From Glebionis coronaria (lineage: Eukaryota; Streptophyta; Magnoliopsida; Asterales; Asteraceae), in NCBI GenBank assembly GCA_025667525.1, contig CM046877.1, positions 29,151,255 through 29,215,254 of the forward strand: 64,000 bases of DNA, given 5' to 3'. Position 1 is the stretch's first letter; each line of letters starts with the position of its first letter. Of the stretch, positions 1 through 11,399 are shown piece by piece. The position numbers were made by a program, and so were the translations under genes. Below the pieces are notes generated by a model that was not told where the DNA came from, did no database searches, and was given only the letters and a program-made list of their open reading frames with translations.

Positions 1-428
1 ATGTCACCACATGAAGGGAGTTAGTCATTTTTTAGTTTTAGTTAGGAGTAGGAGTAGTTTAGTTTAGAGAGAGAAAGTGACAGTTTCTCTCTCTAGAACT
101 TTAATCTTTCATCTTTTAATCTTTCTTGTTTTCAATTAAACTTTTACTTTTTAAGCTTAATCTTGTCTTAATCTTCATGTTATTAATCTTTCTTGTTAAT
201 CTTCATATTGTTTTCTTTCATCTTTTTCATCAAGTTCTTATTTAAAGTTTTGATCTTTAAAAGTTCATCTTTTTATATTTTGATTCTAAAAGTTTGTTGA
301 TTTTAAGTTTTGTTAAGTTATATTTGTGCTTATTCGATTTATTTCACTTTAGATTCGTCCTAGTTCTGGGTTTTAGCTTATTCTTATAGCTTATTTCCCT
401 TTGCCTAAAGTTTCGGATCAAGAGTCAA

Positions 429-459
429 ATCGGAAAGGGTTTTAAAACCCTTTTCCGAT
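429..459. repeat. Inverted repeat (hairpin) with 15-bp arms
   Basis: The arms ATCGGAAAGGGTTTT and AAAACCCTTTTCCGAT are complementary except for one extra T in the right arm, and they abut with no loop. The hairpin lies immediately before the TTCCGAT repeat block, and its outer bases are the same TTCCGAT/ATCGGAA word. Confidence 0.7.
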
Positions 460-464
460 CGTAT

Positions 465-735
465 ATTCCGACCGGTGACCACTGTTTTCCGACCACTGTT
501 TTCCGACCATAGCTTTCCGACCGAACCACCCCTTCATTCCGATCGGATGATCGGAAAAGGGTCTTGGAAGATTCCGATTGGATCATTTGCTTATCATTCC
601 GATTTGGCCCTTTTAGATATTCCGATTGGTGGACTTGTGGGGTATTCCGATCACTACCTATTCCCGTATTCCGATCACTCCCAATCGGAATACATTCCGA
701 TTGGAACCTTTTTTGGGTGTATTCCGATTTGGGTG
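465..735. repeat. Degenerate interspersed repeat of TTCCGATYGG / TTCCGACC
   Basis: About a dozen copies of TTCCGAT or TTCCGAC occur in about 270 bases at irregular spacing (roughly 12-40 bases), some followed by CGG or TGG so that the word reads as a partial palindrome. No reading frame is consistently favoured, which argues against a coding repeat. Confidence 0.7.
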
Positions 736-1249
736 GTTTTGGTTTGTTTTAATATTTTGTCCCAGTTAAAGGGTTAATGTTTCTTATTTTTTTTAAGTTC
801 ATTATAATTTCGCTTTGTATCGTTATTTAATTGTCAATTTACGTTTCACTAAGTTTCAAGTTCACGTTATTTAAATTCTCGTCTTTTACTTTTGCTGTTT
901 TAAATATGCACCGTTTACATTTTAATTTGTTTTAATTTTAATTACTTGTCCTTTATTTTTAAGTCTTGCACATCTATTTTACCAAAACCAAAAATTATTT
1001 GTTTCACCAAGAACAACTAATCTCACACAATTAACCAAAGATCAATTCGAAGAGACACCGAGAAAACGAACTTTCAACGAGCAAAATCCTTACATTACAC
1101 TTAGTCTCCTAGATATAAGTAGACGCGATGTCTTTGAACTTAGCCTCTGTTTACGTAGACGACAATACACACTCACATAAGACTCTCCCTGACATTGTCA
1201 AGTCCTCATAGTCGTGTTCGTTATGGTCATGAACACTAGCCTGGTTCTG

Positions 1250-4200
1250 CAAGAGCTCTTAGAAATTGCGCCCCCACAATTTCTTTCGAAGTGACCCCTA
1301 CTTCTCTCTCACATAGGTGATTTCATCTTGAATCATTAAAAGCATATGTTTTATGATTTCATCTTGAATCATCATGCTTTATGATTTCATCCTGATTTAT
1401 TTAAGCCATATGTTTAACCTCTCAATAAGTCACATTGTTCTAGGAATGGACTAGGAAGGTTACTGTATTAAGTAACTCCCCCACATTGACGTGACTTCCC
1501 CCACATTTCTATGTTTAGGTTGTCCTATTGAACCAAGATATTGGGATCTCCAGTCAACTGGGTTAGGTTTTCTTCATAGAAACTCATTCTTTCAAGGGCT
1601 TTAGTCTCATTCCTTTAGACGACTCACTAACTAACTCTCTGCTTAAGCCATTCGTAAGCGGATCCGCGATGTTATCCTTTGACGTTACGTAGTCAATCGT
1701 GATAACTCTAGTTGAGAGTAGTTGTCGCAACAATCACAATCTATGATGGATATGTCTCGACTTACCGTTTTACATTCGTGATGTCAGCTCTGTCAATTTC
1801 TATTGACTATCACACTTTATAAACATGGTCGTTACCGGTATACGCCATCTTGGTATGTCCTTTACGAATTAACGTAGACTATCCTACATATTCTATGAAT
1901 TTATCTCAAATAATAAATTCATATTTCATCATAAATTTAGCTATAATTGTCTCTTTGAAATACTTTCAAGATTTCTAGGACATAGCTTTCCACTTAGGAT
2001 AAATACATCCCCTCTAGTGGATTTAGATTCTTATATGTAAAAATCTATATTTGCATTAATCTATCACTTGATAGTAGTAGGATATCTTCCATAATGCAAT
2101 ATTATTAGTATCATAGTACTCAAGTAATACTTATTCAAATGGTCCCCACTTGAATTACTAATATATCTGCTTGCCTGATTATAAGTTCTAAATCAGATCA
2201 TACACACGTCATTAGACACATAAGATACCCAATATTCTTTGAGTATTAAAAATGGGAAACAATTTTACCTCTATTTTAAATAGATTTAAAAAATATCATT
2301 GGACTCTAGCTTGGCCAGAATCCCCTACATTGAACCTCTCAATAATATTGTTTTTATTAATGTTTGACTTCAGAACAAATCCATATGGGTTCAACAAACC
2401 CAACAACTAATGAAATTCATGTCAAATATTGACTCCAACAGATCATTAGTGGATTTATTCATCTTGTTATCACTTCTAGTGATAAGTATATTCATGTATA
2501 AACACAAGAGTACATATTTACTATTTATCACACATACATACATCAATGTTGAGTCCACATTCTGACATGATATGGTCAAAAAGTTTGATGTCATTGTTTG
2601 GTAGCTTGTCTTAAACCATATAATGACTTATTAGCCTACAAACTTTTCTCTCTAGCATAGGAACTATGAAACCCTCAGGCTGGCTCATGTATAGTTTCTT
2701 TTTCTAAATCCATGTTTAGAATTATCGTTTTCATATCCACATAAGAAACTTCCAAACTTTCTTAATGCGGTCAATAAAGTACCATCATAATTGAGGTTTT
2801 TCGTGCAACATGTAAATAAGCATCAAAGGAAGATAGACCTTCTCGTTTTTTTTAATTCTTTGATTACCAATATTTCTTTGCACATGTCAATGGTGACATG
2901 CACATGTCGATGGTGACATCGAATTTATCTGTTTTTTTTAAGATCCATTTATAGCCTAGTGGTTTACAACTTAAAGTATACCCACGAGCTTCTAAGTTTA
3001 CTTTTGTAAAATATAATCTATTTCACTTTTGGCTTATTTTCATTGATACCCTTTCAAAGAAGTTATTGCTTCTCAGTAAGAAGTAGACTCAATTTCTACC
3101 ATAAAAGAAACAAAAAACAAATCCTACCAATCTCTCGGTTCATGTCATTTTGTTTCTTCTAGGTTCAACCTCTCCTTGGATCAATCTTGTCTCTGATCTA
3201 AGAGATCATATCATCTCGTTGTCTCTAACCTTGGACAACCTCTTCATCTATTCTAGATGATCTTCCAATTTCCTTCATAAACAAGGAAATATATTTCCGA
3301 AGAAGGAATCATTCCTTAATTATATTACTGTGTCTATTTTCGATTCATGTACAATGAAACGATAAGCAATGCTATATGAATTTCATACGGATATCTTAGC
3401 TAGATATCCCCCACATTTGTAAGTACTTATAAGATAGTTTTCTTCCTCGCCCATAGTTCGTAAGAAGTATCTTATTTTATTTACAAGGGATCTTATCTAA
3501 AAGATAAGTAATCGATATAATCGCTTTCCCCCACATGCCATGGCTTAAACATGGACTTAAGAACATGGCATTAACCATTTATTCTAAGGCACGATTATTT
3601 TCTATATCAAGAGCAATGAATTTGTATCTTGTTCTAAGTTTAGCATAAAAATTTAGAATTGAGACACATATTCACCTCCAATAACTTTGAATCACCTTAT
3701 TATCGATAATAAGTTGGTTCTCAGCTTAATTATATAGATCATCATGTCTATATCCTTACTCTGAAGTAAGTGTAAATGGCAATATTTTGTACCAGAGTCA
3801 GCCAATATGATAAAGTACCCGATATTCGCTACTTAGTATGTATCCATTCCAAATCACATAAAACCATGTGAATCATATCAAGGTTTTCAGTTATTTCTGT
3901 TCAACCAAGAGAAAAGACTTGTCAAATTGGCTTCAACGCAATTTTTAATTTTGTAGTCCGTGTCAATATAAAAATGGGTATCCAATTTGGTTTAATTGGA
4001 CAACATGTTAAGTAAAATTTAAAACATGTCAAAGTAAGTTATACCATACATTTAAAAAACAAACAAATAAGTCGAATTCACCCTCGTTTTCCTAAAATGA
4101 CCATTTGAAAACATAATCAACTTAACCAATTTAAAGGCATAACCCGTATGCACTTAATTTACATTATTCGTTAAATTGATTTTTATTTGATTCAGACGCA

Positions 4201-5100
4201 AATGAAAGCCAAATTTGATTAAGCAACCATCCAGATTCAAGATTCCAAAAAATCTCGGTCACGCATAATGTTAGTTAACTTAGTTTCTTTTGCAGATGTA
4301 AATCACATCTTTTTCCTTGATATTAGCAGTTGGAGAGTTGCTGAAACTCGTTCTCTCCATTCTCAACTGCAATATAAGAGTTAATCAAACTCTTATCACC
4401 ATATACATGACATGATACAGAAGTGCTGATGCACGATTATCTATGGTTGGATTCACTCATGACCTCAGTTTTCATGTCATTATAGCCATTTAACACATAG
4501 TTACGGTACAAAAGGTTTATGAATTCTTTAAAGCATCTACCGTACACATAACTTGAGTATCGGTCTCCCATTTTACAAGTAAGGGAGCAAATCCTTTAGA
4601 TGTCACTCGTGACATTCCAAATAATTTGTTAATCCGATGTCTCATAATTAGTTTGAAACTAATTTTTGTTACTATTAACAACGTTCTAAATCACATAGTG
4701 TTTCTTATCCAAAACGAATTAAATCGAATTTTCTTTCAAACCACTAATGTTTTGTATGATCCGTTACACAAAACCACTTTAAAGAAAGTCTTTCGACTAA
4801 ACAATTAAAGAATGTCTCCTATGACATAATCTTTCTAACAAAACCACACATGTTGTCAATCTTCATCACGAAGATCTTAATAGATCAATTTCATATGATC
4901 AATTTCTACAATGAAACTCAACAAGGTTTCAGTAGATACATTCTTTTAAAGAAACTCAACAAGGTTTCAATAGATATGCCTTTAAACTCAACAATGTTTT
5001 TATAGGTATATCTATAAACTGAACAAGGTTTCTATAGGTATATCTATAAACTCAACAAGGTTTCAAGAATATATATGGTTTATAATTAAACTCGGCCCAA
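1250..5100 (-). mobile_element. Decayed Ty1/Copia element (pol remnant)
   Basis: Minus-strand translation in shifting frames gives fragments of a Copia pol polyprotein in the correct order. RNase H tail (DYVTSKDNIADPL) lies at 1645-1695. The end of the fingers/palm region (SLYGLRQAT, VDMKT-like) lies at 2600-2740. The start of the reverse transcriptase (CKPLGYKWI) lies at 2941-2970. Dense stop codons and frameshifts separate them, so the element cannot encode protein. Upstream of about 3000 (integrase, protease, gag) nothing can be recognised reliably, although the position fits. The AATGTGGGGGA words downstream of RNase H (about 1480-1510 on the minus strand) could be an old polypurine tract. 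Limits are approximate. Confidence 0.75.
2391..2594 (-). pseudogene. Reverse transcriptase core fragment, catalytic motif destroyed
   Basis: This open stretch is the palm segment of the decayed Copia element. The segment LCLYMNILITRSDNK lines up with the family pattern (L)CLYVDDILITGSD, so the two catalytic aspartates of YVDD have been lost through substitution and a one-residue deletion. It is followed by a recognisable KDLLxSxFDM-type segment. Without the aspartates no polymerase activity is possible. The assignment comes from motif order relative to the RNase H and fingers fragments on either side. Confidence 0.65.
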
Positions 5101-6149
5101 TTTAAAATAAATTACACAAGTCAAACAAACACTTCCACTTATTTAGTAAAATAGTTTATGTAATCTAATATTTAATGATAACTCGTACCATTGTCAATAT
5201 CTTGTTTAAAAAAAAATTCTTCTTGATTTCATTGAACACGTTCAAAAAATCTAATAAAATAACAGCTTGCATTTTATGAGATCATTGAATACATTATAAT
5301 AATCTTATAAAATAGCAACTTATATTTTATGAGATTTGTGTCAAAGAAACTCCACCTGGTTTCAATGAATCTAAATTCATCATGATTTCAATCATATTTT
5401 AGTTGGCGCACCAATTACATTTACAAGATACACTAGGGTTACAATTATGTTACCACAAGTTCAGAACTATTAAAACAATTTGGTATCTAATAAACTCAAC
5501 ATGGTTTATATAAACTTGTACCAAATCTGATTCAAAGAAAATCAATCGTGAGTAAATCTAGGTTAAAACTATAACATATGTAATAAACACACTAAACGAT
5601 CAGTTTGAACGCAAACTCATCATGGTTTCAGAACAAACTGATACGATAAACTGTTTAAAAAAATCGTTTATAGATCTGTAACACCAGATCTGTTAATTAA
5701 AATTATGTTTACTTAAAAACTGATTTCCTAAAGAAACACAATCTTGGTTTCGAGAGAATACAATTTGTATAACAATAAGTTAACTAAATTAATATGATTT
5801 TAGTAAAAAAGTGTTTAATTCTGTTACACATAACCTGTTTTAAGTCTGTTGGGAAACTATAACACTTTTATTTATAAATAAAATAAATAAAATTAACTAA
5901 ATTAACATAAAACAAATAACAGAATATAAATAACAGAAAAATAAATACAGACATAATTATAAACGATAATTAAATAAAATAATAAAATAATAAAAAGACT
6001 TAATAAATCACCAGCAAGTCAAGGCACGCGTAAGACACGCTTAAAACTAAAGAGCCGAGGCACGTGTTTGACACGCTTCCCTTAAAACAGATTCGTCGTC
6101 TGTTTCCCAGGGTACAACAGCCGAAACAGTAAGTTGTACAGTCGGACTT

Positions 6150-6536
6150 AACAAAACTGCCCGAAATTTCATCTTTACAGATGCGTACTCCATATGTTGG
6201 AAATCAATAATAATACTTATTGATTTTATGTGTGAAAAAGCTATGGAATTAAGCCTCTATTTATACACAATAGACTCCCTTCCAGTTTACTCATCCCATC
6301 GATGTGGGACAAAAATAAACTATTTTTCCTCTTTAAGCATGGTACCAAATGCCTAACTTTGAGACACGATATCTCATTCACATCACCTTCATTTTGGACA
6401 CATAAAGGCTCATTACGAATCTTTCTTCAAGGAGAACGCGAACCTATAAAGTATCACTAATATATATGATACATACATATACATAATTGTGTCCAAAGTT
6501 GGTCAAAAGTTATTTTTCCAACAATAATTTCCAACA
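6150..6536 (-). mobile_element. Probable 5' LTR of the decayed Copia element
   Basis: Read on the minus strand, the sequence starts TGTTGGAAATTATTG at 6536, carries a promoter (TATAAATAG at 6265-6257) about 270 bases in, and continues into a transcript-like leader. Position and strand fit the 5' LTR of the minus-strand element at 1250-5100. The inner end, the primer-binding site and the matching 3' LTR were not found, so the left limit is approximate. Confidence 0.5.
6257..6265 (-). promoter_or_regulatory. TATA box of the LTR promoter
   Basis: The minus strand reads TATAAATAG followed by GGC, a good match to plant TATA boxes. It is located centrally in the presumed LTR, as expected for the U3/R border. 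Confidence 0.5.
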
Positions 6537-6537
6537 A

Positions 6538-6794
6538 ACTCGACATCTACTACCATTCTAGGCCCACCAGAAACGACACCTTCCACACCACCACAAATGC
6601 TTATTTCAGCACCAGCCCCTTCGACAGTCACCCCAATGCCAGCAACACCATCCCAAACAGTCAAAGAGTCTGAAACACCAGAAGCAACTACCCAAACAAC
6701 CACAACGACACATAAAAGATCATTATTCCAAGGCCATCCACCAGAACAAAAGAAGACTAAAGGAAGACCCGTGGCACGATTAGGAGCAATATAA
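6538..6794 (+). pseudogene. Truncated 3' coding end, low-complexity Ser/Thr/Pro tail
   Basis: An open frame runs from the LTR edge at 6537 to TAA at 6792-6794 with no ATG before 6597; it stays open upstream to the LTR border. The product (about 85 residues) is rich in Thr, Ser and Pro and ends with a basic segment (KKTKGRPVARLGAI). Ser/Thr/Pro tails with a KxxGRP-type basic patch are common at the C-termini of Mutator-like transposases and related SWIM-domain proteins. That is a suggestion only, because no catalytic domain is present. Composition differs sharply from the AT-rich flanks, which supports former coding function. The 5' part appears to have been removed or displaced by the LTR. 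Confidence 0.4.
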
Positions 6795-6797
6795 ATA

Positions 6798-7280
6798 GTT
6801 AACAGTTATCCTAGGCAGATACGAAAAGGCAGATTGCATAATAGCAAACACTCGCTCTTTTGAAACACGAAACTACAAATATGGCGCTCATTTGAATTCT
6901 ATTGTGACTGGAGTACAAACAAGGCTAATATAGACTACCAAAATCATTCTTTTGTAACATAAAACTAAAATCATGTTGCTCTTCAGAAATCCATCAATAC
7001 TTTTATGAACTTGAGTAGCTGCGCTATGCGGTAACCATGTGATGTCCTAATGCTTATTTGCATATATCATTAGTATTTAACACACTTGCACAATCACTTA
7101 TTCTATATCATTAGTTCTTCTACTAGCAGAATACATAAACTATTTTTTTAGAAAGGCCATAATCTATTCTCAATGTGGTTTACTTATAACAATGTTTCAT
7201 TATTCAAAAATAAATCAACACACGACAATTGACATACGGCTATAAAAAAAAGAAACACAACGTTCAGCCTTTACTTTTTT
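6798..7280. other. AT-rich spacer
   Basis: No reading frame, repeat or RNA gene was seen here. It may be the 3' untranslated sequence of the fragment upstream. Confidence 0.4.
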
Positions 7281-7310
7281 ACCTCGAGAAGCCCCGCAGC
7301 GAAACGCGGG
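7281..7310. repeat. GC-rich hairpin, Helitron-end-like
   Basis: GCCCCGCAGCGAAACGCGGGC forms a short imperfect hairpin in very AT-rich DNA. It resembles the terminal hairpin of the repeat that follows, but a CTAG terminus is not present (CTCG lies at the comparable place), so it may be a decayed end of a related element. Confidence 0.35.
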
Positions 7311-7681
7311 CTCCAAAATCTTGTTTTTAATGTTTTTGAAATAGCTTAAATTAATTTATTTATGTAGTATTTAAACATTGGAAAATAAAAAACGTCAGTT
7401 ATTTTAAATTTATTATCAAAATAATTATGTTCTTTTTTTAAGAATAAGAATATTTAAAAAACTTGGTTTAATATATTTTTAAATGTGTACTTACCATCTA
7501 TCATCATTTAAAATTTATAAAAAAATTATTCTACTTATACTTTTTATTAAAAACCGATTTTACAAAACTAATTATTTGGGCTTCATATAAAAATAATAAC
7601 CCAATTGTTTGGTCTTGGTACAAACGTCCAACCTACTATTGATCCAACCGATTTTAACACAATTTTGAGTTATATATAGAA

Positions 7682-8036
7682 CTAGTTGCAAAGCCCGTCC
7701 GATGGACGGGAATGCTTTATGATTTTATTTTGAATAAAATATGTATTTATTAATTAAACATGGACAGTTAATAAGTATATTTAATTGAATAAATACTATA
7801 AAATAAGTAAATAATAATACTTTAAGACAAAATAAATAACTATAATAAAATATATGAGTACTAATTTGATAAAAAGAAATACATCGTATGTCAAAGTATA
7901 TTCAGTTTGTTAGTACATAGAGTTTTAGATTAAATTCGATGTAAAACTTCTTTATAAACAACATTGTTCGTGGAATTGGCATAATTACCATCCCTATCAC
8001 AGCATAAAACCTTCAAACCTTTCTTGTAAACTCTAA
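7682..8036 (-). mobile_element. Helitron-like short element, copy 1
   Basis: On the minus strand this copy ends with a 7-bp perfect hairpin (CCCGTCC at 7694-7700 paired with GGACGGG at 7704-7710), an 8-base spacer (CTTTGCAA), then CTAG, with T as the next host base. Hairpin, short spacer, CTRR and insertion before T is the canonical 3' end of Helitrons. The body is about 350 bases of non-coding AT-rich sequence, shared with the three copies that follow. No Rep/helicase is encoded here, so it would be non-autonomous. The 5' end (TC) is not certain. Confidence 0.55.
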
Positions 8037-8039
8037 AAT

Positions 8040-8290
8040 ATCCGATGGACGGGCGAGCTTTTTGAGTATCATTGAAAATGTTAAAGTAACACTTAGCGAA
8101 TTAAGAAAATATAAAATTATAGTAAAGTGAATAAAAAATAGTTATCCGATAAGAGGAAATAAAACTTAATAAGGTATCCGCAATTACAAAGTACATAATT
8201 TTAGATCAAATTCAATGTAAAACTTTATACGTAACGTTGATCTTATAATGATATAATTACCATCTTTACCTTTTAGAGTTTCCATTTTTT
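8040..8290 (-). mobile_element. Helitron-like short element, copy 2 (end-truncated)
   Basis: This copy begins with half of the terminal hairpin (TCCGATGGACGGGCGAG), directly after copy 1 and in the same orientation. The body repeats the order of words seen in copy 1 (AATATAAAATTATAG, AAATTCAATGTAAAACTT, ATAATTACCATC). The CTAG and the other half of the hairpin are missing. Confidence 0.45.
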
Positions 8291-9142
8291 ATGGACTTGT
8301 AAAAAACATCCATCAACGTTGACTATCTTATGACTAAAATATACATCTTTTCTCACTCTGTCATAGTAAATCTCCAAAATTAAAAAAAAAATTTAACTCT
8401 AAATATCGTACCAAAAGTGACACTTTATTTGTTTTTCTCATCTTTCTATTTACTAAACAAAAATGTCCACACTCTAAATTTTTGTAGCCGATATATCTGT
8501 CTTTTTAATAAATATTCTGTATATATAAGACTCTGTTTGACTTACCAACACATTTGGTGCATTGCTCTTGGTTAAAACCTTTTTAAGTCCGCATTTAACT
8601 TGTCAAACACATAACATAACATATCTTTTCTAATCCAATAGAAGTCACTTTTGAGCAGTTTTAAGAATATGGTATCACGTGCAAATAGCTAACTGACTTA
8701 GTGGACTCCAAAATAACATTAGGATCATGAATGCTTTCATTTGCATATTTTCTCACTTTTAAAAGATATAGAATAACAACTTTTGTTATTTACCATAACG
8801 AAGCTTTTATTTTTTATTACCGCTATTTTCAGCTTGCTTTCAAATTTCTTTTCAACTTGAACCAAAGGTCTATAATGTTAGTTATAATGTGGCAACGTTC
8901 GTCCATTTGGCTAATGATCGTTTACACAGTTTGTCCTTTATATTAACGAAAGTTTTTTTTAGTACGGAGTAACTAAAAAGGAAAATTAGGTAATTTTTTA
9001 CTTTTATTTTAATTTTTATCTTTGTCGTATCTTTCAAATTTTATTTTTTTGTACATATGAAAAAAAAAATTTCAAAAGTTCGTTCAAATAACGTTTCTTA
9101 TGGTATTTTTTCTTTTCAAACTTAAAATAAATAATAAAATAG

Positions 9143-9420
9143 TAATCTCGTCCAATGGACGGCACGCTTTTTGTCTATCCTTGAAAAAAAATTATATAAT
9201 GGTTAATGAAGTATGAATAATGTCAAATTATAATATAGTGAACAACCAACAAAAAATAAAAATGAGTAGTAATCCCATAGAAGAAAATAAAACTTACTAA
9301 AATATCCTCAATTAGAAAGTATATAGTTTTACATTATACAAAATATTGGTCGTAGAATTGTTATAATTATCATCTCCATCACAACATAAAATCTTAAAAT
9401 CATTATTGGTCTTGATCCTC
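9143..9420 (-). mobile_element. Helitron-like short element, copy 3
   Basis: The terminal hairpin is preserved as CGTCCAATGGACG, preceded by ATAG where copy 1 has CTAG. The body matches the other copies through ATAATTATCATCTCCATCACAACATAAA.. and related words. The orientation is the same as copies 1 and 2. Confidence 0.45.
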
Positions 9421-9786
9421 GATAAAACAAATATAGTTGGATTTGAGAGAAAATAGATCAAGGACAACATTCTATCATTTATAATAGCATCCAGCTTATG
9501 AGTGTGTGCAAGAATGATTCTCTCTCAGAAATCAGAAATTTCATATAGGTTTATTGAATAATGGAAGCAATATGATATTTTGAATCAAGAATCAACATAT
9601 ATACGAAAATTACACAGTTGCTTATCCATTGTTTTTACCACCTTCCCAATTTTTAATATCCAAGTTCATGTTAACCTTTAACTATTGAAACCTGATCCTA
9701 ACCTCATCTTAAACTTTAACATGTTTCTTGTAATATCTTTTAATTAAGTTTGTAGGTTAAATTATAATGAACTTCATAAATAATTA

Positions 9787-10027
9787 CTCTCTTCGTCCCA
9801 TAAGTGTCCACTATGGAATATTCCAAGTCTTTGACCATAAATATTTGTGTTTGTGTTATATAGTATTCGATGAAAATTATAACAATAAAAATATAATATA
9901 AAACCGAATATAATCATATGACTTTCGTCAAGTATTATATAACACAAATACAAATATTTATGCTCGATGTTTTGTAACAAAGACTTTGAACATTTTATAG
10001 TAGACACTTAATATGGGACGGACGTTG
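9787..10027. mobile_element. Stowaway-type MITE (Tc1/mariner)
   Basis: A 241-bp foldback element. The left end is CTCTCTTCGTCCCATAAG and the right end, read in reverse complement, is CAACGTCCGTCCCATATTAAG, both variants of the Stowaway terminus CTCCCTCCGTCCCA. Long inner arms also pair (ATAAATATTTGTGTTTGTG against ATAAATATTTGTATTTGTG). A TA dinucleotide flanks each side (9785-9786 and 10028-10029). It has no coding capacity; the long minus-strand open frame across it is a by-product. Confidence 0.8.
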
Positions 10028-10089
10028 TAACATATAATATTTGTGAATTAACTTTTTTTTATTAAGTAATAGTTGAGTCATCTACCTCT

Positions 10090-10425
10090 TACCGATGGAC
10101 GGGTGCGTTTTTATAAATTTTATTTTAATAAACTATTTATTTATTGATGAAAAACAAACAGATGTTTAAGTATATTTAATTGAATTAAGATTATAAAATA
10201 ATTTGATAATAATACCGTAAGAGAAAATAAGAAAATATAATAAAATGAATACTAATCCGATAAAAGGAAATACATCGTATGTCAAAATAAATTTAATTTA
10301 TGTGTATATATAGTTTAAGATGAAATTAGATGTAAAGCTTCTATGAAACAACGTTTGACGTAAAATTGATATAATTAATACCTATATCACAACATAACAC
10401 CTTAAAACCCTGCTTCGTATTCACC
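10090..10425 (-). mobile_element. Helitron-like short element, copy 4
   Basis: This copy starts with the half hairpin ACCGATGGACGGGTGCG. The body is the closest match to copy 1: both contain AAGTATATTTAATTGAAT, a degenerate ACATCGTATGTCAAA and ATAAAACCTT-type end words in the same order. Same orientation as the others. Confidence 0.5.
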
Positions 10426-10429
10426 ATTG

Positions 10430-10790
10430 GTACATTGACATATTTTTGGGCATGAGAGTAAATCGTTCAACAAAGTTTTTACGTCATAGTACTAAATGTT
10501 GGTATAAACTTAGTTGGCTAATATGTTGTACTAACATAAAAATATTTTAATTAGTGTTAAACTACAAATTAAATTGTTAAAGTTAGTGTATATTGGACAT
10601 CATATTATAAACTGATCAATTTGTCTATTATAAAGGTTAACTTTCATGTCAAAAAAACATATGTTGTTAAATGTAATATAGGAAAATAAAATTATAAGAA
10701 ACAAAAACATTTATAAAATAAAAATTTGCCATTCATTAAAAAATACATAAAATAAATTAAACATCATACATATCTTATATAATTTGAAAT
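10430..10790. other. AT-rich spacer
   Basis: No gene was seen. The part next to 10790 is presumably the 3' untranslated region or flank of the minus-strand coding fragment that follows. Confidence 0.4.
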
Positions 10791-11363
10791 TTAAAATGGC
10801 CATTTAGGTGATTTTTCACCATTAAAAGCTAAGTGTAAGTTATCATAATCTAAATCCTCTATATCGTCCACTTCAGACTCTTCTTCCTCCTCAAACTGAA
10901 ACAGATCTTCTTCTACCACTGGACTACTAACATCAGCAGCTTATCTTAACTCATCTTGATGACGTTCTCTTTGCTCGTCTTCATGCTGTTTTCTTGCTGC
11001 TTCAACCCTCGCAGCTTCTTCTTCCTCCTCCTTTTTCCACCTTTTGTGGTATTCATCTTCAAGTGGGTAGTACCATTCATCAGGATAATCCTCCCAGACC
11101 CATTTTCCATTAATCTTTGTTTTATCCGCATTGTCAATCAGTTGATTAACAGCCTCTCTAGTTTTGTTCGTGCCACCCTCATGTTGGTCTTGTTTTCTTT
11201 GTTTCCTGAAATACATGTAATTATTAGCAATCTTACTGTATATAAAATCATAGATTCCAAAATATAACTTACTTAAAAAGTAATTACAAACTTACTTGTG
11301 TTCCACCTTGGTTTAAGATTCAATGCTAGCTTCACTTGCAGATCTTTTTGCTGAAGAGTTCAT
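10791..11363 (-). pseudogene. Two-exon coding fragment of unknown family, two in-frame stops
   Basis: Exon 1 runs 11363-11296 (ATG at 11363-11361), then a GTAAGT...TTTCAG intron (11295-11206), then exon 2 from 11205 to a final TAA at 10793-10791. The splice keeps a single reading frame. Two TAA codons interrupt that same frame, at 11315-11313 (codon 17) and 10943-10941, and the frame resumes directly after each. Ignoring them the product would be about 160 residues: a Ser/Ala-rich start, a tryptophan/tyrosine-rich segment (WVWEDYPDEWYYPLEDEY), a charged Lys/Glu/Arg segment likely to form a coiled coil, and a strongly acidic C-terminus. A TATATAG box lies about 30 bases upstream of the ATG. 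I do not recognise the family. Either a recently broken gene or a captured gene fragment fits. Confidence 0.5.
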
Positions 11364-11399
11364 GTTTTTTTGTCAAAATATTCCAAATACTATATAGAG

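Larger units (their letters stand above)
1..1090. other. AT-rich retroelement leader-like sequence, no gene
   Basis: This stretch is pyrimidine-rich, AT-rich sequence with no convincing reading frame. The first 130 bases (GAGAGAGAAAGTGAC followed by T-rich repeats) and the purine-rich text around 990-1080 look like the end of an LTR and the leader of a Gypsy-type element, but no terminal TG/CA pair, primer-binding site or target duplication could be fixed. The overlapping open frames at 475-777 and 564-752 only reflect the short repeat described in the next entries. This is inference, with low confidence in the element class. Confidence 0.35.

Noticed and set aside
9774..10007. Minus-strand open frame of 77 codons
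   Set aside because: It lies entirely inside the Stowaway MITE and follows its inverted-repeat arms.
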